Shown here: piece after piece, positions 51,742 through 60,860 of the stretch | Position numbering within the stretch: position 1 is the stretch's first letter | How the letters are laid out: each line of letters opens with the position of its first letter | Source: Paenibacillus thermotolerans | GTDB taxonomy: Bacteria; Bacillota; Bacilli; Paenibacillales; YIM-B00363 | Length of the DNA: 64,000 nt | Direction: 5' to 3' | Assembly (NCBI RefSeq): GCF_028745515.1 | Contig: NZ_JAQZSG010000003.1 | Span: 186,001 to 250,000, forward strand | Program-made: the position numbers and the translations under genes | Notes under the pieces: model-generated | What the model was told of the DNA's origin: nothing | Seen by the model: only the letters and a program-made list of their open reading frames with translations | Database searches by the model: none

Positions 51742-52695
51742 TTACAGCTTCATAAACGTCTTTTCCGTAAACCATTCGGTCTCAAGAACGCATTCCACCG
51801 CATTCCCGTCGGTGTTCACCTGAATTCGCTTCGACCAATCGGCCCTGAGCACCTTGGCGCCGAGCCTGCCGAACAAGTGCATGTTGCGGATAAAGGACGG
51901 ACGATGCTCAACGACCGTCTCGTTGCAAGGTACGACCACGATCGGGGCGCCGCATTCGCGGATGAACTCCTCGGTCGTGGAGGCGTCTCCCCCATGGTGC
52001 GCCGCTTTCAGCATCGTGACGGACCGAATCATTTCCTTCTGCGGCGAATTCAAAATACGATTCGCTTGATATACGCCGCAATCTCCCGTCATTAACGCGG
52101 TAAACCGGCCGTACCGGAGCCGGAGGACAATGTTGAAATCGTTGAGATCCACATGGCTGTGACGGCCCAAATATTCCCGATCGGGGGTCGACACGACGTC
52201 GAACGACAGTTTGGAGCCGAATCGCAGCGACGTCCCGACATCGTTCTCGTTCAGCTCCAGCACGTTAGGATGAGTACGAAGCCGCTCCCGAAGCTCCATC
52301 CAGAACGAGTAATTGTCGCCGTCGTCCGATTGCCTAACGATTTCGTCGTCGATGGGGGAATACACGAACTGCCGCACCGTAAATCGCGGGTCGTTCAGCA
52401 AATCGACAAGCCCGCCGAAATGGTCGCTGTGAGCATGCGACAATATGACGCAATCGAGCGTCGTAATTCCTTGTTCGAGCAAATACGGTATGACGATTTG
52501 CCGCCCTTGCCCTTTCTTGGCCCCGTCGAGCAATATGTTGATCTCCCCGTCGCTCCCTTGAACGCGAATCAGAAAGCTGTCCGCGGGACACTTGTGCGGA
52601 TCGCCTAACGCATCCGTTTCCAGCCGGTTTACATCGAACAGCATCATGCTGACGATATACCCGCTTAACCCGCCGCTTGAAACACGTTCCTCCAC
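51742..52695 (-). CDS. Metallo-beta-lactamase-fold hydrolase, ComEC-C-terminal-like
   Basis: 317 aa from a GTG at 52693-52695, with GGAGGG about nine bases upstream. The metal motif HAHSDHFGG lies near residue 95, after VILS; later ligands are in MTGDCG and KAAHHGGDAS, as in the ComEC/Rec2-like branch of the fold. These single-domain proteins cut phosphodiester or other ester bonds, and their substrates are mostly unknown. There is no membrane segment. It lies 51 bases behind permease D of module 3 and before the second GDPD gene; both could act on phosphodiester-linked substituents. Confidence 0.87.
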   Translation of the reverse strand: MEERVSSGGLSGYIVSMMLFDVNRLETDALGDPHKCPADSFLIRVQGSDGEINILLDGAKKGQGRQIVIPYLLEQGITTLDCVILSHAHSDHFGGLVDLLNDPRFTVRQFVYSPIDDEIVRQSDDGDNYSFWMELRERLRTHPNVLELNENDVGTSLRFGSKLSFDVVSTPDREYLGRHSHVDLNDFNIVLRLRYGRFTALMTGDCGVYQANRILNSPQKEMIRSVTMLKAAHHGGDASTTEEFIRECGAPIVVVPCNETVVEHRPSFIRNMHLFGRLGAKVLRADWSKRIQVNTDGNAVECVLETEWFTEKTFMKL

Positions 52696-52746
52696 CGTGC
52701 ATCCCTCCGCCTCGTTTTTACTCTACGAACCCTGTAAGCTCGTCGT

Positions 52747-53736
52747 TTACTCCACTAACCCCGTACGCTCGATGCCTTCGACGAAATGCCGCTGCGTAAA
52801 CATATAGAGAATCAGCGGCGGCAAAATGATGAGCAATGCGCCTGCCATTTTGATCGGCTCGTTCATATCGAACTGCCCGGCCAGCAAGCCGTTGTTGCTG
52901 AGCGACATGTCGTTCAATCGGCCCTGCATCCAATCCATCTGCAGCGCCATGGCCAGGAACTTCTCGTTCTTCAAATATAGCGCCGCTTCGAAATAAGTGT
53001 TCCAGTGCCAAACGAAGGAAAACAGAAAGACGATTAAGAGCGCCGGCTTCGCGAGCGGAAGCATGATTTTCCAATACGTCCGGAAAGCGCCCGCCCCGTC
53101 CATCCTTGCCGATTCCTCCATCTCCTTCGGCAGCGTGGCGAAAAATTGCCGGAAGATGATGATGAACAGCGCTCCCTTGATCCCTTGCGCGAAAACTGCG
53201 GGCACAATGAACGGCAGCGGCGAATTCAGCCATCCGAGCTTCGAAAACATGACGAACAGCGGAATCGCCATCGTTTGCGTCGGGATGATGAACGTAATGA
53301 GCACGATGAAAAATAAAGCGTTCTTGAGCGGGAAGTTCATTCGGGCGAACGTATATCCCGTTATGGCGCACGAGAGCATTTGGAGCAGCGCGGCCGCAGA
53401 AGCCATAAACAGCGTATGGCTCAACGATTTCAAATAATAGAGACCTTTGAAGGCGTCCGCGTAGTTTTCGAACTTCAGCTGCCTCGGAATCCAGCGAACC
53501 GCGGGGTCGATCAAGTCGCTGATATCCTTAAAGGACGTAGACAGCATGTAAAACAGCGGCGAAAGATACAGCACGGAGATGGAAATGAGCATGACGTAAG
53601 TAAGGCATTTGAAAATGATCCCGTCGTTCATCCGTTGGCCGAGCAACCATAGCTTTAGACGCTCGTTCCCCCATACCCGCAAGCGTTTTCGTTTCGGCTT
53701 GGAAGCCGTCCGTTCGTAATCGTAATGGGTCGTCAT
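52747..53736 (-). CDS. Carbohydrate ABC transporter permease (module 3, permease D)
   Basis: A 329 aa MalG-type permease. It has a ~45-residue basic cytoplasmic tail, six hydrophobic segments, EAA loop EMEESARMDGAGAFRTYWKIMLPLAKP, and the group-typical ending VEGIERTGLVE. Close relatives are the D permeases of modules 1 and 2. It follows permease C by six bases. The module-specific genes end here, although the same transcript may continue into the hydrolase genes. Confidence 0.93.
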   Translation of the reverse strand: MTTHYDYERTASKPKRKRLRVWGNERLKLWLLGQRMNDGIIFKCLTYVMLISISVLYLSPLFYMLSTSFKDISDLIDPAVRWIPRQLKFENYADAFKGLYYLKSLSHTLFMASAAALLQMLSCAITGYTFARMNFPLKNALFFIVLITFIIPTQTMAIPLFVMFSKLGWLNSPLPFIVPAVFAQGIKGALFIIIFRQFFATLPKEMEESARMDGAGAFRTYWKIMLPLAKPALLIVFLFSFVWHWNTYFEAALYLKNEKFLAMALQMDWMQGRLNDMSLSNNGLLAGQFDMNEPIKMAGALLIILPPLILYMFTQRHFVEGIERTGLVE

Positions 53737-53742
53737 GCCTTG

Positions 53743-54669
53743 CTACACCTCCCTTCGGTTGAAACGCAGCGAGATCCGCGCCAAAATCGCAACCAGTACA
53801 AAAATGAACGCGAAATAAATCCATCCGAGCGCGCTCGCATAACCGTAGCCCGTCTTCAAATTGCTCATATTTCCTAATATGTGATTGATGATCGGGTTAA
53901 ACGAGTACGTGGACAAATCCACAAGCGTATAAATCAAGTTGAGAAAAATGAACGGAACGATCGAAGGAAAGGTGATTTTCCAGAACGATTCCCACGGCGT
54001 TACGCCGTCGATTTGCGCCGCCTCGTACGTCGAAGGCGGCACGGTGCGGAACGCGGCAAGGAAAATAATCACCTGCACGCCGGAATACCAAAGCACGATA
54101 ATGAATTTCCTCAACAGGCTGACGATCGGGTCCGCAAGCACGGGCGGGAACGTATCGTATATCATCCCCGCCAGATCGTACTGCTCCGCGAACGGCAAAT
54201 CCCCTTGCCCTTGCGCGAACAGCTCCATCAGCACTTTGCCGGTAGCAAAGATGACCGGAAGGAAAAAGATCGCGCGAAAAATCATTCTTCCGGGAAACTT
54301 CTGGTTCAGCAGCAGCGAGACGAGCAGAGCGAACAGCACCGTAATCGGGATGATCAGCAGCGACTCGCGCCAAAAAAGAAGCATTTCGATCGGAAATACG
54401 TTGTCCCGCAAAAACGCGTATTTAAAGTTGTCCATGCCGACATAAATGTAATCAAGCCCGCTGCCGTCCGGTGAAACGACCAGCTTGTGAAAGCTTAAAA
54501 ACAAAGAATACAGCAGCGGATACGCCATGAAGAGCAGCACGCCGACGATCCAAGGCAGCAGGAAAGCGTAAGCGGTTAACGCCGACCGGGCCGACATCGC
54601 TCTTTTGCGGCGCGCGTGCTCTTTGAGGCTTAAACCCGTCGCCGTCTCTTGCCGATTCACAGCATTCAT
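53743..54669 (-). CDS. Sugar ABC transporter permease (module 3, permease C)
   Basis: A 308 aa MalF/UgpA-type permease. It has a ~25-residue polar lead, six hydrophobic segments, and EAA loop TYEAAQIDGVTPWESFWKITFPSI. It shares FLPVIFATGKVLMELFAQGQGDLPF with C of module 1 (GQVLMELFNQGAGELPF). Its ATG overlaps the DUF5696 stop (ATGA). It forms the second channel of module 3 with permease D. Confidence 0.93.
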   Translation of the reverse strand: MNAVNRQETATGLSLKEHARRKRAMSARSALTAYAFLLPWIVGVLLFMAYPLLYSLFLSFHKLVVSPDGSGLDYIYVGMDNFKYAFLRDNVFPIEMLLFWRESLLIIPITVLFALLVSLLLNQKFPGRMIFRAIFFLPVIFATGKVLMELFAQGQGDLPFAEQYDLAGMIYDTFPPVLADPIVSLLRKFIIVLWYSGVQVIIFLAAFRTVPPSTYEAAQIDGVTPWESFWKITFPSIVPFIFLNLIYTLVDLSTYSFNPIINHILGNMSNLKTGYGYASALGWIYFAFIFVLVAILARISLRFNRREV

Positions 54670-56951
54670 CCGCTCACTCCCCGTTCAATGACCGCGAACG
54701 AATGGGCGTCCATCGTATGCCCTTCGCCGCTGTACGGCACTTGATTGTAATTCACCCAAATTTTCCGCCCGTTCTCGTAGGTCGTCTCGTAAACTCCGTC
54801 CGCCACTTTGCGGTGGTTCTCGATAAATAAATTCCATACGCCCTCGGAGGCGTCGACGAACGCTTCGTATTCTTCCAGCACCCGATCCTCCAGCGCGTCA
54901 AACTTCGAGCTGAACAAATAGGCGAACATCGTTCGCTTGAGAACGCGAGGGTCTTCATAAGTAAGCATAAAGTAAGGAATCTCCCCGTATTCGATCGCCC
55001 GCAAGTACTCCACTTCGGGATTCGTTCTTACGTTGCCTGGCGCCGCCGAATATGTCGCCAAGCCGTGAACGGCGATCGGATAGAACGGGACTTCCTCGTC
55101 GATGATTAAGTCGTAGTTGTACACGGTCGGAAACAACTGAATATAGTCGACATGTCCGAGCACATAGGCGCCCGCGCCGCTCGTCATGGCATAACCGACC
55201 GTTCGGCGCGTCGTGTCGAGCAGCTCCGCGTACATGTTCGCCATCGTCTTCCGATCCTGCGGATGCTTTCTGCTGAAATCGCTGTACAGCAAGCCCCCGA
55301 ATTCCGCTATGCCGATCCCGTCTACCGGCAATCGTTTGTACTGCTCCAGCGCTTGTTCGACGTTAATTCGGATATTTTCGGCATTCGGACGATAGTAATA
55401 CGTTTCCTTGCTGTACCAATCGCTCCAGAACATCTCCCGGTATGCCGTGCCGTCAACCATACGAGCCGCGTCTTCGAGCGGCGAGAAGCCGTTGCCGAAA
55501 GCGTTCGTCGATTGCGTGAACACGTCCTGCATCACCAGCTTGGCGTCTCCCATCGCTTCCAGCTTCCCGGACAGCCGCTTCAGTCCGTCCGCTCCTCCGA
55601 TCCCCTCTTCAATCGGGAACCGTTTCGGCAGCGAGCCCTGCAAGCCGCCCCGGTTCCAGCCGGTGACCCCGACAATCATATTTCCGACGCCGCGGCCCCG
55701 TAGCTTTTCCACGATTTGTTCGACCTGTTCGAACGTAGTGGAAACGACCGTCTTCGTATTGAAAGGATTCGGCTCCGTCGCCGCCATAATAAATTCGAAA
55801 TAGGCCGGGGGCTCCTTCGAGCCGCCTTGCAGCTTGGCTGCGCCGGCTTCCTTCTGCAAATAATTCCGATACGCCTTCGCCATGCCGACGTAATTCGCTT
55901 CCTCGCCTTTGAGGAACATGTACTTGACGGTAATCGGCTCCACCGTCATGTTCTTTTCGTAAGCGTCGATCGACTTCGTCAAGCTGATCGGCTGCTTAAA
56001 GGGCCTTCTGACATGAAATCTGGCGAATATTTGGTTGAAGCCGGTGTGAATGCCGGAAGGCGCCGCATATACGTTCGATTTATATTGGCCTTCTTCGATA
56101 ACGGCCAGGAAGCCCGCATCGCCGCGCTTCAATCCGAATACGGGATACGCGATCGAATCCCTAGGGAAAAATTGACCGTTCGGCGGAATGGAAGGGTCGA
56201 TTCCGTACACCGGGAAATCGTACGCCGTCACAAGCGGGGAACGCGTTTTATTAAAATAAATCAAGCCTCCCGGACCGTCCGGCACGAATAAATATCCTTC
56301 CGTTCCGGACGGTGCCGCCCCCATGAACGGCAGCAATTCCACGGTGACGATTTTGTTTTCCTTCGTCTCCAGCAATCCCAGCTCCGGCATATGCACCTGA
56401 AGCTCTCCGTTATTCAAGCGATACTCGAAATAGAAGGAAAAGCCCAAATCGTCGAGCACGTAACGAACGCCTACGCCGCCATTGATTTTCCGCCACGCGA
56501 CCGCGGCATTATGCTCCACGGCGTTGCTCAGCTCCGGCGAATTTTGCTGCGGCTTCAAGTACCGAAATAAGAACGGGGATTGCAGGTTCGCGCGCCACAG
56601 CCCTTGAACCTCCTCCCGCTCCATATCGGAGGAGGTCGGGTTGCCGTACCACATCGTTCCATGTGCATCCTTCACGGCGATCCGGCCGGATTCCGGCTCC
56701 AGCCAAAGGGACGTCTCCCGATCGCCGCCGCTCACCAAATACCACGCCGTTCCGTCGATCGTTTGCTTCGCTCCATCCGGGAGGCCGGTCTCGAACGGAA
56801 GACTCTCGAAGTAATCCTTCGCCTTATCCGGCGTATAATTGCCCGTCGTTACGCTGCTGTCCCCCGACCAAACGATATATAGAGCCAAGCCCCCGAGCAC
56901 AATCAACAGCACGGCCGGAAAGAGAGACAAGCGCAGCAGCCTCTTAAGCAC
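54666..56951 (-). CDS. DUF5696 membrane-anchored protein, putative glycosidase-like (module 3)
   Basis: 761 aa with one N-terminal anchor (~8-30), then an extracellular beta domain with GYLFVPDGPGGLIYF. A TIM-barrel-like region carries GIGIAEFGGLLYSDF and LIIDEEVPFYPIAVHGL, and the tail is VYETTYENGRKIWVNY. Within the first barrel motif the acidic residue present in the other copies is replaced by AEF, while the Asp of SDF and the DE pair before VPFY are kept. These retained acids are the best candidates for catalysis; this is inference, as DUF5696 has no proven activity. The start overlaps the NHL-Yip1 stop by 8 bases, exactly as in module 1. Confidence 0.8.
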   Translation of the reverse strand: MLKRLLRLSLFPAVLLIVLGGLALYIVWSGDSSVTTGNYTPDKAKDYFESLPFETGLPDGAKQTIDGTAWYLVSGGDRETSLWLEPESGRIAVKDAHGTMWYGNPTSSDMEREEVQGLWRANLQSPFLFRYLKPQQNSPELSNAVEHNAAVAWRKINGGVGVRYVLDDLGFSFYFEYRLNNGELQVHMPELGLLETKENKIVTVELLPFMGAAPSGTEGYLFVPDGPGGLIYFNKTRSPLVTAYDFPVYGIDPSIPPNGQFFPRDSIAYPVFGLKRGDAGFLAVIEEGQYKSNVYAAPSGIHTGFNQIFARFHVRRPFKQPISLTKSIDAYEKNMTVEPITVKYMFLKGEEANYVGMAKAYRNYLQKEAGAAKLQGGSKEPPAYFEFIMAATEPNPFNTKTVVSTTFEQVEQIVEKLRGRGVGNMIVGVTGWNRGGLQGSLPKRFPIEEGIGGADGLKRLSGKLEAMGDAKLVMQDVFTQSTNAFGNGFSPLEDAARMVDGTAYREMFWSDWYSKETYYYRPNAENIRINVEQALEQYKRLPVDGIGIAEFGGLLYSDFSRKHPQDRKTMANMYAELLDTTRRTVGYAMTSGAGAYVLGHVDYIQLFPTVYNYDLIIDEEVPFYPIAVHGLATYSAAPGNVRTNPEVEYLRAIEYGEIPYFMLTYEDPRVLKRTMFAYLFSSKFDALEDRVLEEYEAFVDASEGVWNLFIENHRKVADGVYETTYENGRKIWVNYNQVPYSGEGHTMDAHSFAVIERGVSG

Positions 56952-59007
56952 GGTTCATCAGCTCCCTTCCCAGCTGGATAAAGAAGTCCGCCGCCTGGTA
57001 GACGAGCCCGACCGTGACGAAGCCGAACAGTCCCAAACAGAGCAGCGTAAATACGGAGACGGCCGACATGCCGAGCGTCTCTTTGACATTGTAATTATGC
57101 ACCGTCTGCGTTCCGATGAAGATCAGAATGAGCACCCACAGCTGAATGGCGTTCATGGCAGCGTCGTAAATAACGGCCTCCTGCTGCGTCAGCACATTGG
57201 ACAGCAGCTGCACCGGCAGCGTAAACAGGACGAGAGGCGCAAGCGCATAGGCGTTCACAATGAACACTTTCTTCAAGGTGCCTTCGCCTTTCATGACCGA
57301 GCCGATCAAATAGTTGGCGAAAAGCCAGGCGAACCAAAGCAGAAAATATTTCGCCGCTTCCATCCATAGATTCAACTCTTCAAACCGCGCCTCTGCAAAA
57401 ACGAAGCTAACGGCCGCCTTTCCGGCAATCGTAACGACAAAGCCGGCAATGAGCACGATGAAGGCGAACCATCCTCGGATCATGCTGCTAGCCGCGATAT
57501 CGTACATGCCGTTCATCGGATGTCTAAGCACGGCAAACAGCATGTAGAACGAGTACTTCCACGGGCCTTTTTCCCTCTTCTGCGCTTTGGTTCGGCGCTG
57601 CTTCAGCATGCGCTTTCCGAACTTGGACCATAGGAACAGAAGCGCCCATAATGAAACGATCACGGTCATAGCGATCCCGAAATAATCGAGCAGCCAGTTC
57701 ATGCGAATTTGCCAATACGACTCCGAGTAGCCGGTTTTGTCGTAAGCGAGCTCGAAAAAGCTTCGCGACTGCTCGTAATTTTCCCGCTTATATTCGCTCT
57801 TCGCCAGCGCTTGATAAGCTTTGTCGAACGTGCCGTGGCGCACGAGAATTTCCTTCCACAGCTTCTCGCCTTCCTCGTATTTGCCGTCCTTATACAGTGC
57901 GAGCGCTTCATGCACCATCGTTCCGAATTCCGTACGCTTAAAAATTTGGATCATATTGAGCTCGCCGTCGGATACGTAAATATTTCCGGAGGAATCCGTA
58001 ACGACGCTGGTCGGGCGCTTGAACAGCCCGTACCTGGGCGAGACCGAAGTGTCGTTGCCGAAGCGGAATATCATATTCCCTTGCCAATCGTACTGATAAA
58101 CGCGGCCCCCGGCGCTTTCGATGACCGTCATAAAGCCGCTTCGGTCCACCGAAACGTCCGTGAACGAAAACCGGTCCATCGGACCGACCCAAGGCGCAAA
58201 GTTTTTGTCGCTTAACAAATCGATGCCGCCCGCGTTCAGCCGCTTCAGCTGGCCGCTCTTCAAGCCCTGGTTGACGGTGAAAATAAAGCCGCGGTCGTCC
58301 ATCGTCATGTTCGAGATCGAGCCCGGCAAATTTTTTTGCTCCTCGGCAAGCTGCTCCTCCGTGTAAAACCTTCGCTTCAGCGTATCGATCCAATTCGAAG
58401 GAACTTTGTTGGCGCCGAAGAAGCCCGCAAATTCTCCTTCGGGCGACATCTGCAGCAGCCCTTGATAACCGCCTTTGTTCGCGACGTATATAAACCCGCG
58501 GTTATCGACGACGACCTTGACGGGGACGTACAAATAATTTTTAGGGATGTATTCGGACTGAGGCGCCTTCACCTCTCTCACAAATTGACCGTTCGGATCA
58601 AAGACGGCGATTCGCTTGTTCCCGGTATCGGCCACATAAATAAAACCGTCATCGGTTACGAATACGCCTTCGGGCGTACGCAGCGTATTCGTCCGATCCT
58701 CCGTCCCTTCTTCGGGAATCGTTCGGATGACCCGCCCGTCCGGGGCAAGATGAACGATCCGGTCGTTCCCGCGGTCCGCCACGTAAATGTCGTCGTTCGG
58801 CATAATGAACAAATCTGCGGGATCTTTAAAGCCCTCCCACAGCTTCCACGGCACGAACGCGTACGGCGCGGGAATCCAGCGGCCGTTCGCATCCGTCGAC
58901 GACGTGAAGTACGGAATGGAAGCCTCCGAACGCTGTGCAGGCAAACCGGCAATCAGCAAGGCGGCGGCGATCAAGCTCAACAATAATCGGCGGTATTTAC
59001 GGTTCAT
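56944..59007 (-). CDS. NHL-repeat/TPR-like/Yip1 fusion membrane protein (module 3)
   Basis: 687 aa from the ATG at 59005-59007, chosen because a signal peptide (RRLLLSLIAAALLIAG) follows directly and GAGGGG lies nine bases upstream. An ATG six codons earlier overlaps the permease stop; the open frame reaching 59607 is a shadow of permease B. NHL blades occupy ~55-350 (IYVADRGNDRIVHLAPDG; FIYVADTGNKRIAVFDPNG), helical repeats ~365-430, a membrane helix ~440-460, a basic linker (RRTKAQKREK), and the Yip1-type membrane domain ~490-687. The linker is where module 2 is split into two genes. Likely a membrane scaffold of the module. Confidence 0.83.
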   Translation of the reverse strand: MNRKYRRLLLSLIAAALLIAGLPAQRSEASIPYFTSSTDANGRWIPAPYAFVPWKLWEGFKDPADLFIMPNDDIYVADRGNDRIVHLAPDGRVIRTIPEEGTEDRTNTLRTPEGVFVTDDGFIYVADTGNKRIAVFDPNGQFVREVKAPQSEYIPKNYLYVPVKVVVDNRGFIYVANKGGYQGLLQMSPEGEFAGFFGANKVPSNWIDTLKRRFYTEEQLAEEQKNLPGSISNMTMDDRGFIFTVNQGLKSGQLKRLNAGGIDLLSDKNFAPWVGPMDRFSFTDVSVDRSGFMTVIESAGGRVYQYDWQGNMIFRFGNDTSVSPRYGLFKRPTSVVTDSSGNIYVSDGELNMIQIFKRTEFGTMVHEALALYKDGKYEEGEKLWKEILVRHGTFDKAYQALAKSEYKRENYEQSRSFFELAYDKTGYSESYWQIRMNWLLDYFGIAMTVIVSLWALLFLWSKFGKRMLKQRRTKAQKREKGPWKYSFYMLFAVLRHPMNGMYDIAASSMIRGWFAFIVLIAGFVVTIAGKAAVSFVFAEARFEELNLWMEAAKYFLLWFAWLFANYLIGSVMKGEGTLKKVFIVNAYALAPLVLFTLPVQLLSNVLTQQEAVIYDAAMNAIQLWVLILIFIGTQTVHNYNVKETLGMSAVSVFTLLCLGLFGFVTVGLVYQAADFFIQLGRELMNRA

Positions 59008-59021
59008 CGTCTTCAGCCCCC

Positions 59022-59897
59022 TCATTTGATACCGGAGTGTGCCATCGTTGCAAGCACCTTCCTCTGCGATATCAAGAAAATGATGAGGTTCGGCACGAAC
59101 ATCACGAGACCTACCGCAGCGGCGACGCCCTGCCCGACGACGTTGTTGGCCAGACCGTTCGTAAGCGTCATGACGTAGTACGGCAACGTCTTCAGCGACT
59201 CCATCTGCACGTACAGGTTGGACGTTTCCGCCTGCGACCACGATGCCTGGAAGGTCAAGATCGCGACCGTCGCGACGGCCGGCATGCAGACCGGCATGAC
59301 GATGCGGAAAAACATCGTGAATTCTTTGGCGCCGTCGATCTTTGCGGCTTCCAACAGCTCGTTCGGAATTTGGTCCACGAACTGCTTCATAAGAAACACG
59401 CTCGTCGGTGCGGCGATCAGCGGCACGATATGCGCCAAATACGTATTCATAATGCCGATGTTGGCGATGACGAGATAGCGCGGAATCGCGACGGCTTCCG
59501 GCGCGAACATGAGCGCGAAAATCGTCATCGAAAAAAACAGCTTGCTTCCCGGAAACCGATGCTTCGAAAAGGCGTAAGCCGCCAACGAGCTCACGACGAT
59601 GACGCAAACCATCGTCACCGACGTGGTCAGCAAGCTGTTAAACAAATAGCGCGTAAACGGGATCACGAGCGTTTGCGTCTTTAAAAACAGCTCGCGGAAG
59701 TTTTCCAGCGTCGGATCCTGCACGATAAACCTCGGAGGATACAAAAACAGCTCGTTGATCGGCTTGAACGCATGATTGACGATAAAGATGATCGGCAGCG
59801 CCATAAACAGCCCGAGGAGGACGAGAAAGATGAGCGATATTTTTTGGAAAGCGTCGATCCGCTTCCATGCTGCCCATAGCAGTTTGAACCGCTTCAC
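59022..59897 (-). CDS. Carbohydrate ABC transporter permease (module 3, permease B)
   Basis: A 291 aa MalG-type permease with six hydrophobic segments. EAA loop LLEAAKIDGAKEFTMFFRIVMPVCMP and C-terminal LATMAHSGIK match the B group. FKPINELFLYPPRFIVQDPTLENF is shared with B of module 2. It directly abuts permease A and ends next to the NHL-Yip1 start. Confidence 0.93.
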   Translation of the reverse strand: MKRFKLLWAAWKRIDAFQKISLIFLVLLGLFMALPIIFIVNHAFKPINELFLYPPRFIVQDPTLENFRELFLKTQTLVIPFTRYLFNSLLTTSVTMVCVIVVSSLAAYAFSKHRFPGSKLFFSMTIFALMFAPEAVAIPRYLVIANIGIMNTYLAHIVPLIAAPTSVFLMKQFVDQIPNELLEAAKIDGAKEFTMFFRIVMPVCMPAVATVAILTFQASWSQAETSNLYVQMESLKTLPYYVMTLTNGLANNVVGQGVAAAVGLVMFVPNLIIFLISQRKVLATMAHSGIK

Positions 59898-60860
59898 TTA
59901 CATCTCCTCCTTCTCGCCGAACAGCAGGAAAGACAGCTTCGTCGCCCCGTACACCAGTAGCAGCAGAAGGAAGGACAGCGCCGCGGCATATCCCAGTTCG
60001 TAGCGGATAATGGCAAAATCGTCGATATGATTGATGATGAGATGTCCGGAATATTGCGGCGTGATCGGCGATCCGGCCAATATCGCGCCGATCGCCCCCG
60101 CCTTCAGCGTCCCGACGACCGACATGACGGCGCCGAACAGCAGCTGCGGCTTGATCGCCGGTATCGTAATATAAAAAATTTCCTGCAGCCGGTTCGAAAT
60201 CCCGTCGATCGCTCCCGCTTCGTACATTTCCCGGTTCACCGTCTGCAGCCCGGCAAGCATGGCGAGAAACCCGACGCCCATGCTGGCCCACAGCGAAATG
60301 CCGATCATGATGGTCATGAAATACTTCGGATCCTGCAGCCAAAGGACAGGCTGGTTCAACAGTCCCCATTTCAGCAGCAGGTTGTTCAAATAGCCGACTC
60401 TGTCGCCGCTGAAGATGACCGGCCACACGACCGCGAAGGCGACGCCGGAAGCAAGCGACGGCGCATAAATCGCGAGCGTGAAGTAGTCGCGGATCGAGCG
60501 CGGCAGCTGGTGAATGAGCCAGGCGAGCGCGAAGGAAAGCATGTACCCGCCCGGCCCTACGATAATCGCAAACTTGAACGTGTTCGGTATGGCGTTCTGC
60601 AGAAAGATCCGATCCTGCGTCATAATCGCCAAAAAATTGTCCCAGCCGAGAAACTTCGGAGGCGAAATCGCGTTAAAGCTGAAGAAAGACAGCCCGATGG
60701 CGACAAGCACGGGGATCAGGATGAACAGCAGGAACGTAATCAGGAACGGCGCGATAAACAAATAAGATAACCGGTTCTCCCATATTCGGGCGGCCAAGCC
60801 CGGCCGTTTCGGTTTAGCCTGCGCACGCATGTCTGCACGTATGTCGGTTGCCGTACTCAT
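59898..60860 (-). CDS. Sugar ABC transporter permease (module 3, permease A)
   Basis: 320 aa from the ATG at 60858-60860, which overlaps the binding-protein stop (ATGA) and has GGGGAGG seven bases upstream; a start at 60881 is not supported. Six hydrophobic segments and EAA loop MYEAGAIDGISNRLQEIFYITIPAIKP place it in the A group. KFAIIVGPGGYMLSFALAWLIHQLP closely matches A of module 1, more than A of module 2, so modules 1 and 3 look like closer relatives. Confidence 0.93.
   Translation of the reverse strand: MSTATDIRADMRAQAKPKRPGLAARIWENRLSYLFIAPFLITFLLFILIPVLVAIGLSFFSFNAISPPKFLGWDNFLAIMTQDRIFLQNAIPNTFKFAIIVGPGGYMLSFALAWLIHQLPRSIRDYFTLAIYAPSLASGVAFAVVWPVIFSGDRVGYLNNLLLKWGLLNQPVLWLQDPKYFMTIMIGISLWASMGVGFLAMLAGLQTVNREMYEAGAIDGISNRLQEIFYITIPAIKPQLLFGAVMSVVGTLKAGAIGAILAGSPITPQYSGHLIINHIDDFAIIRYELGYAAALSFLLLLLVYGATKLSFLLFGEKEEM

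Noticed and set aside
59008-59607. N-terminal extension of the module-3 NHL-Yip1 gene
   Set aside because: The extra residues are the out-of-frame shadow of permease B; a signal peptide and ribosome site mark the start at 59007.
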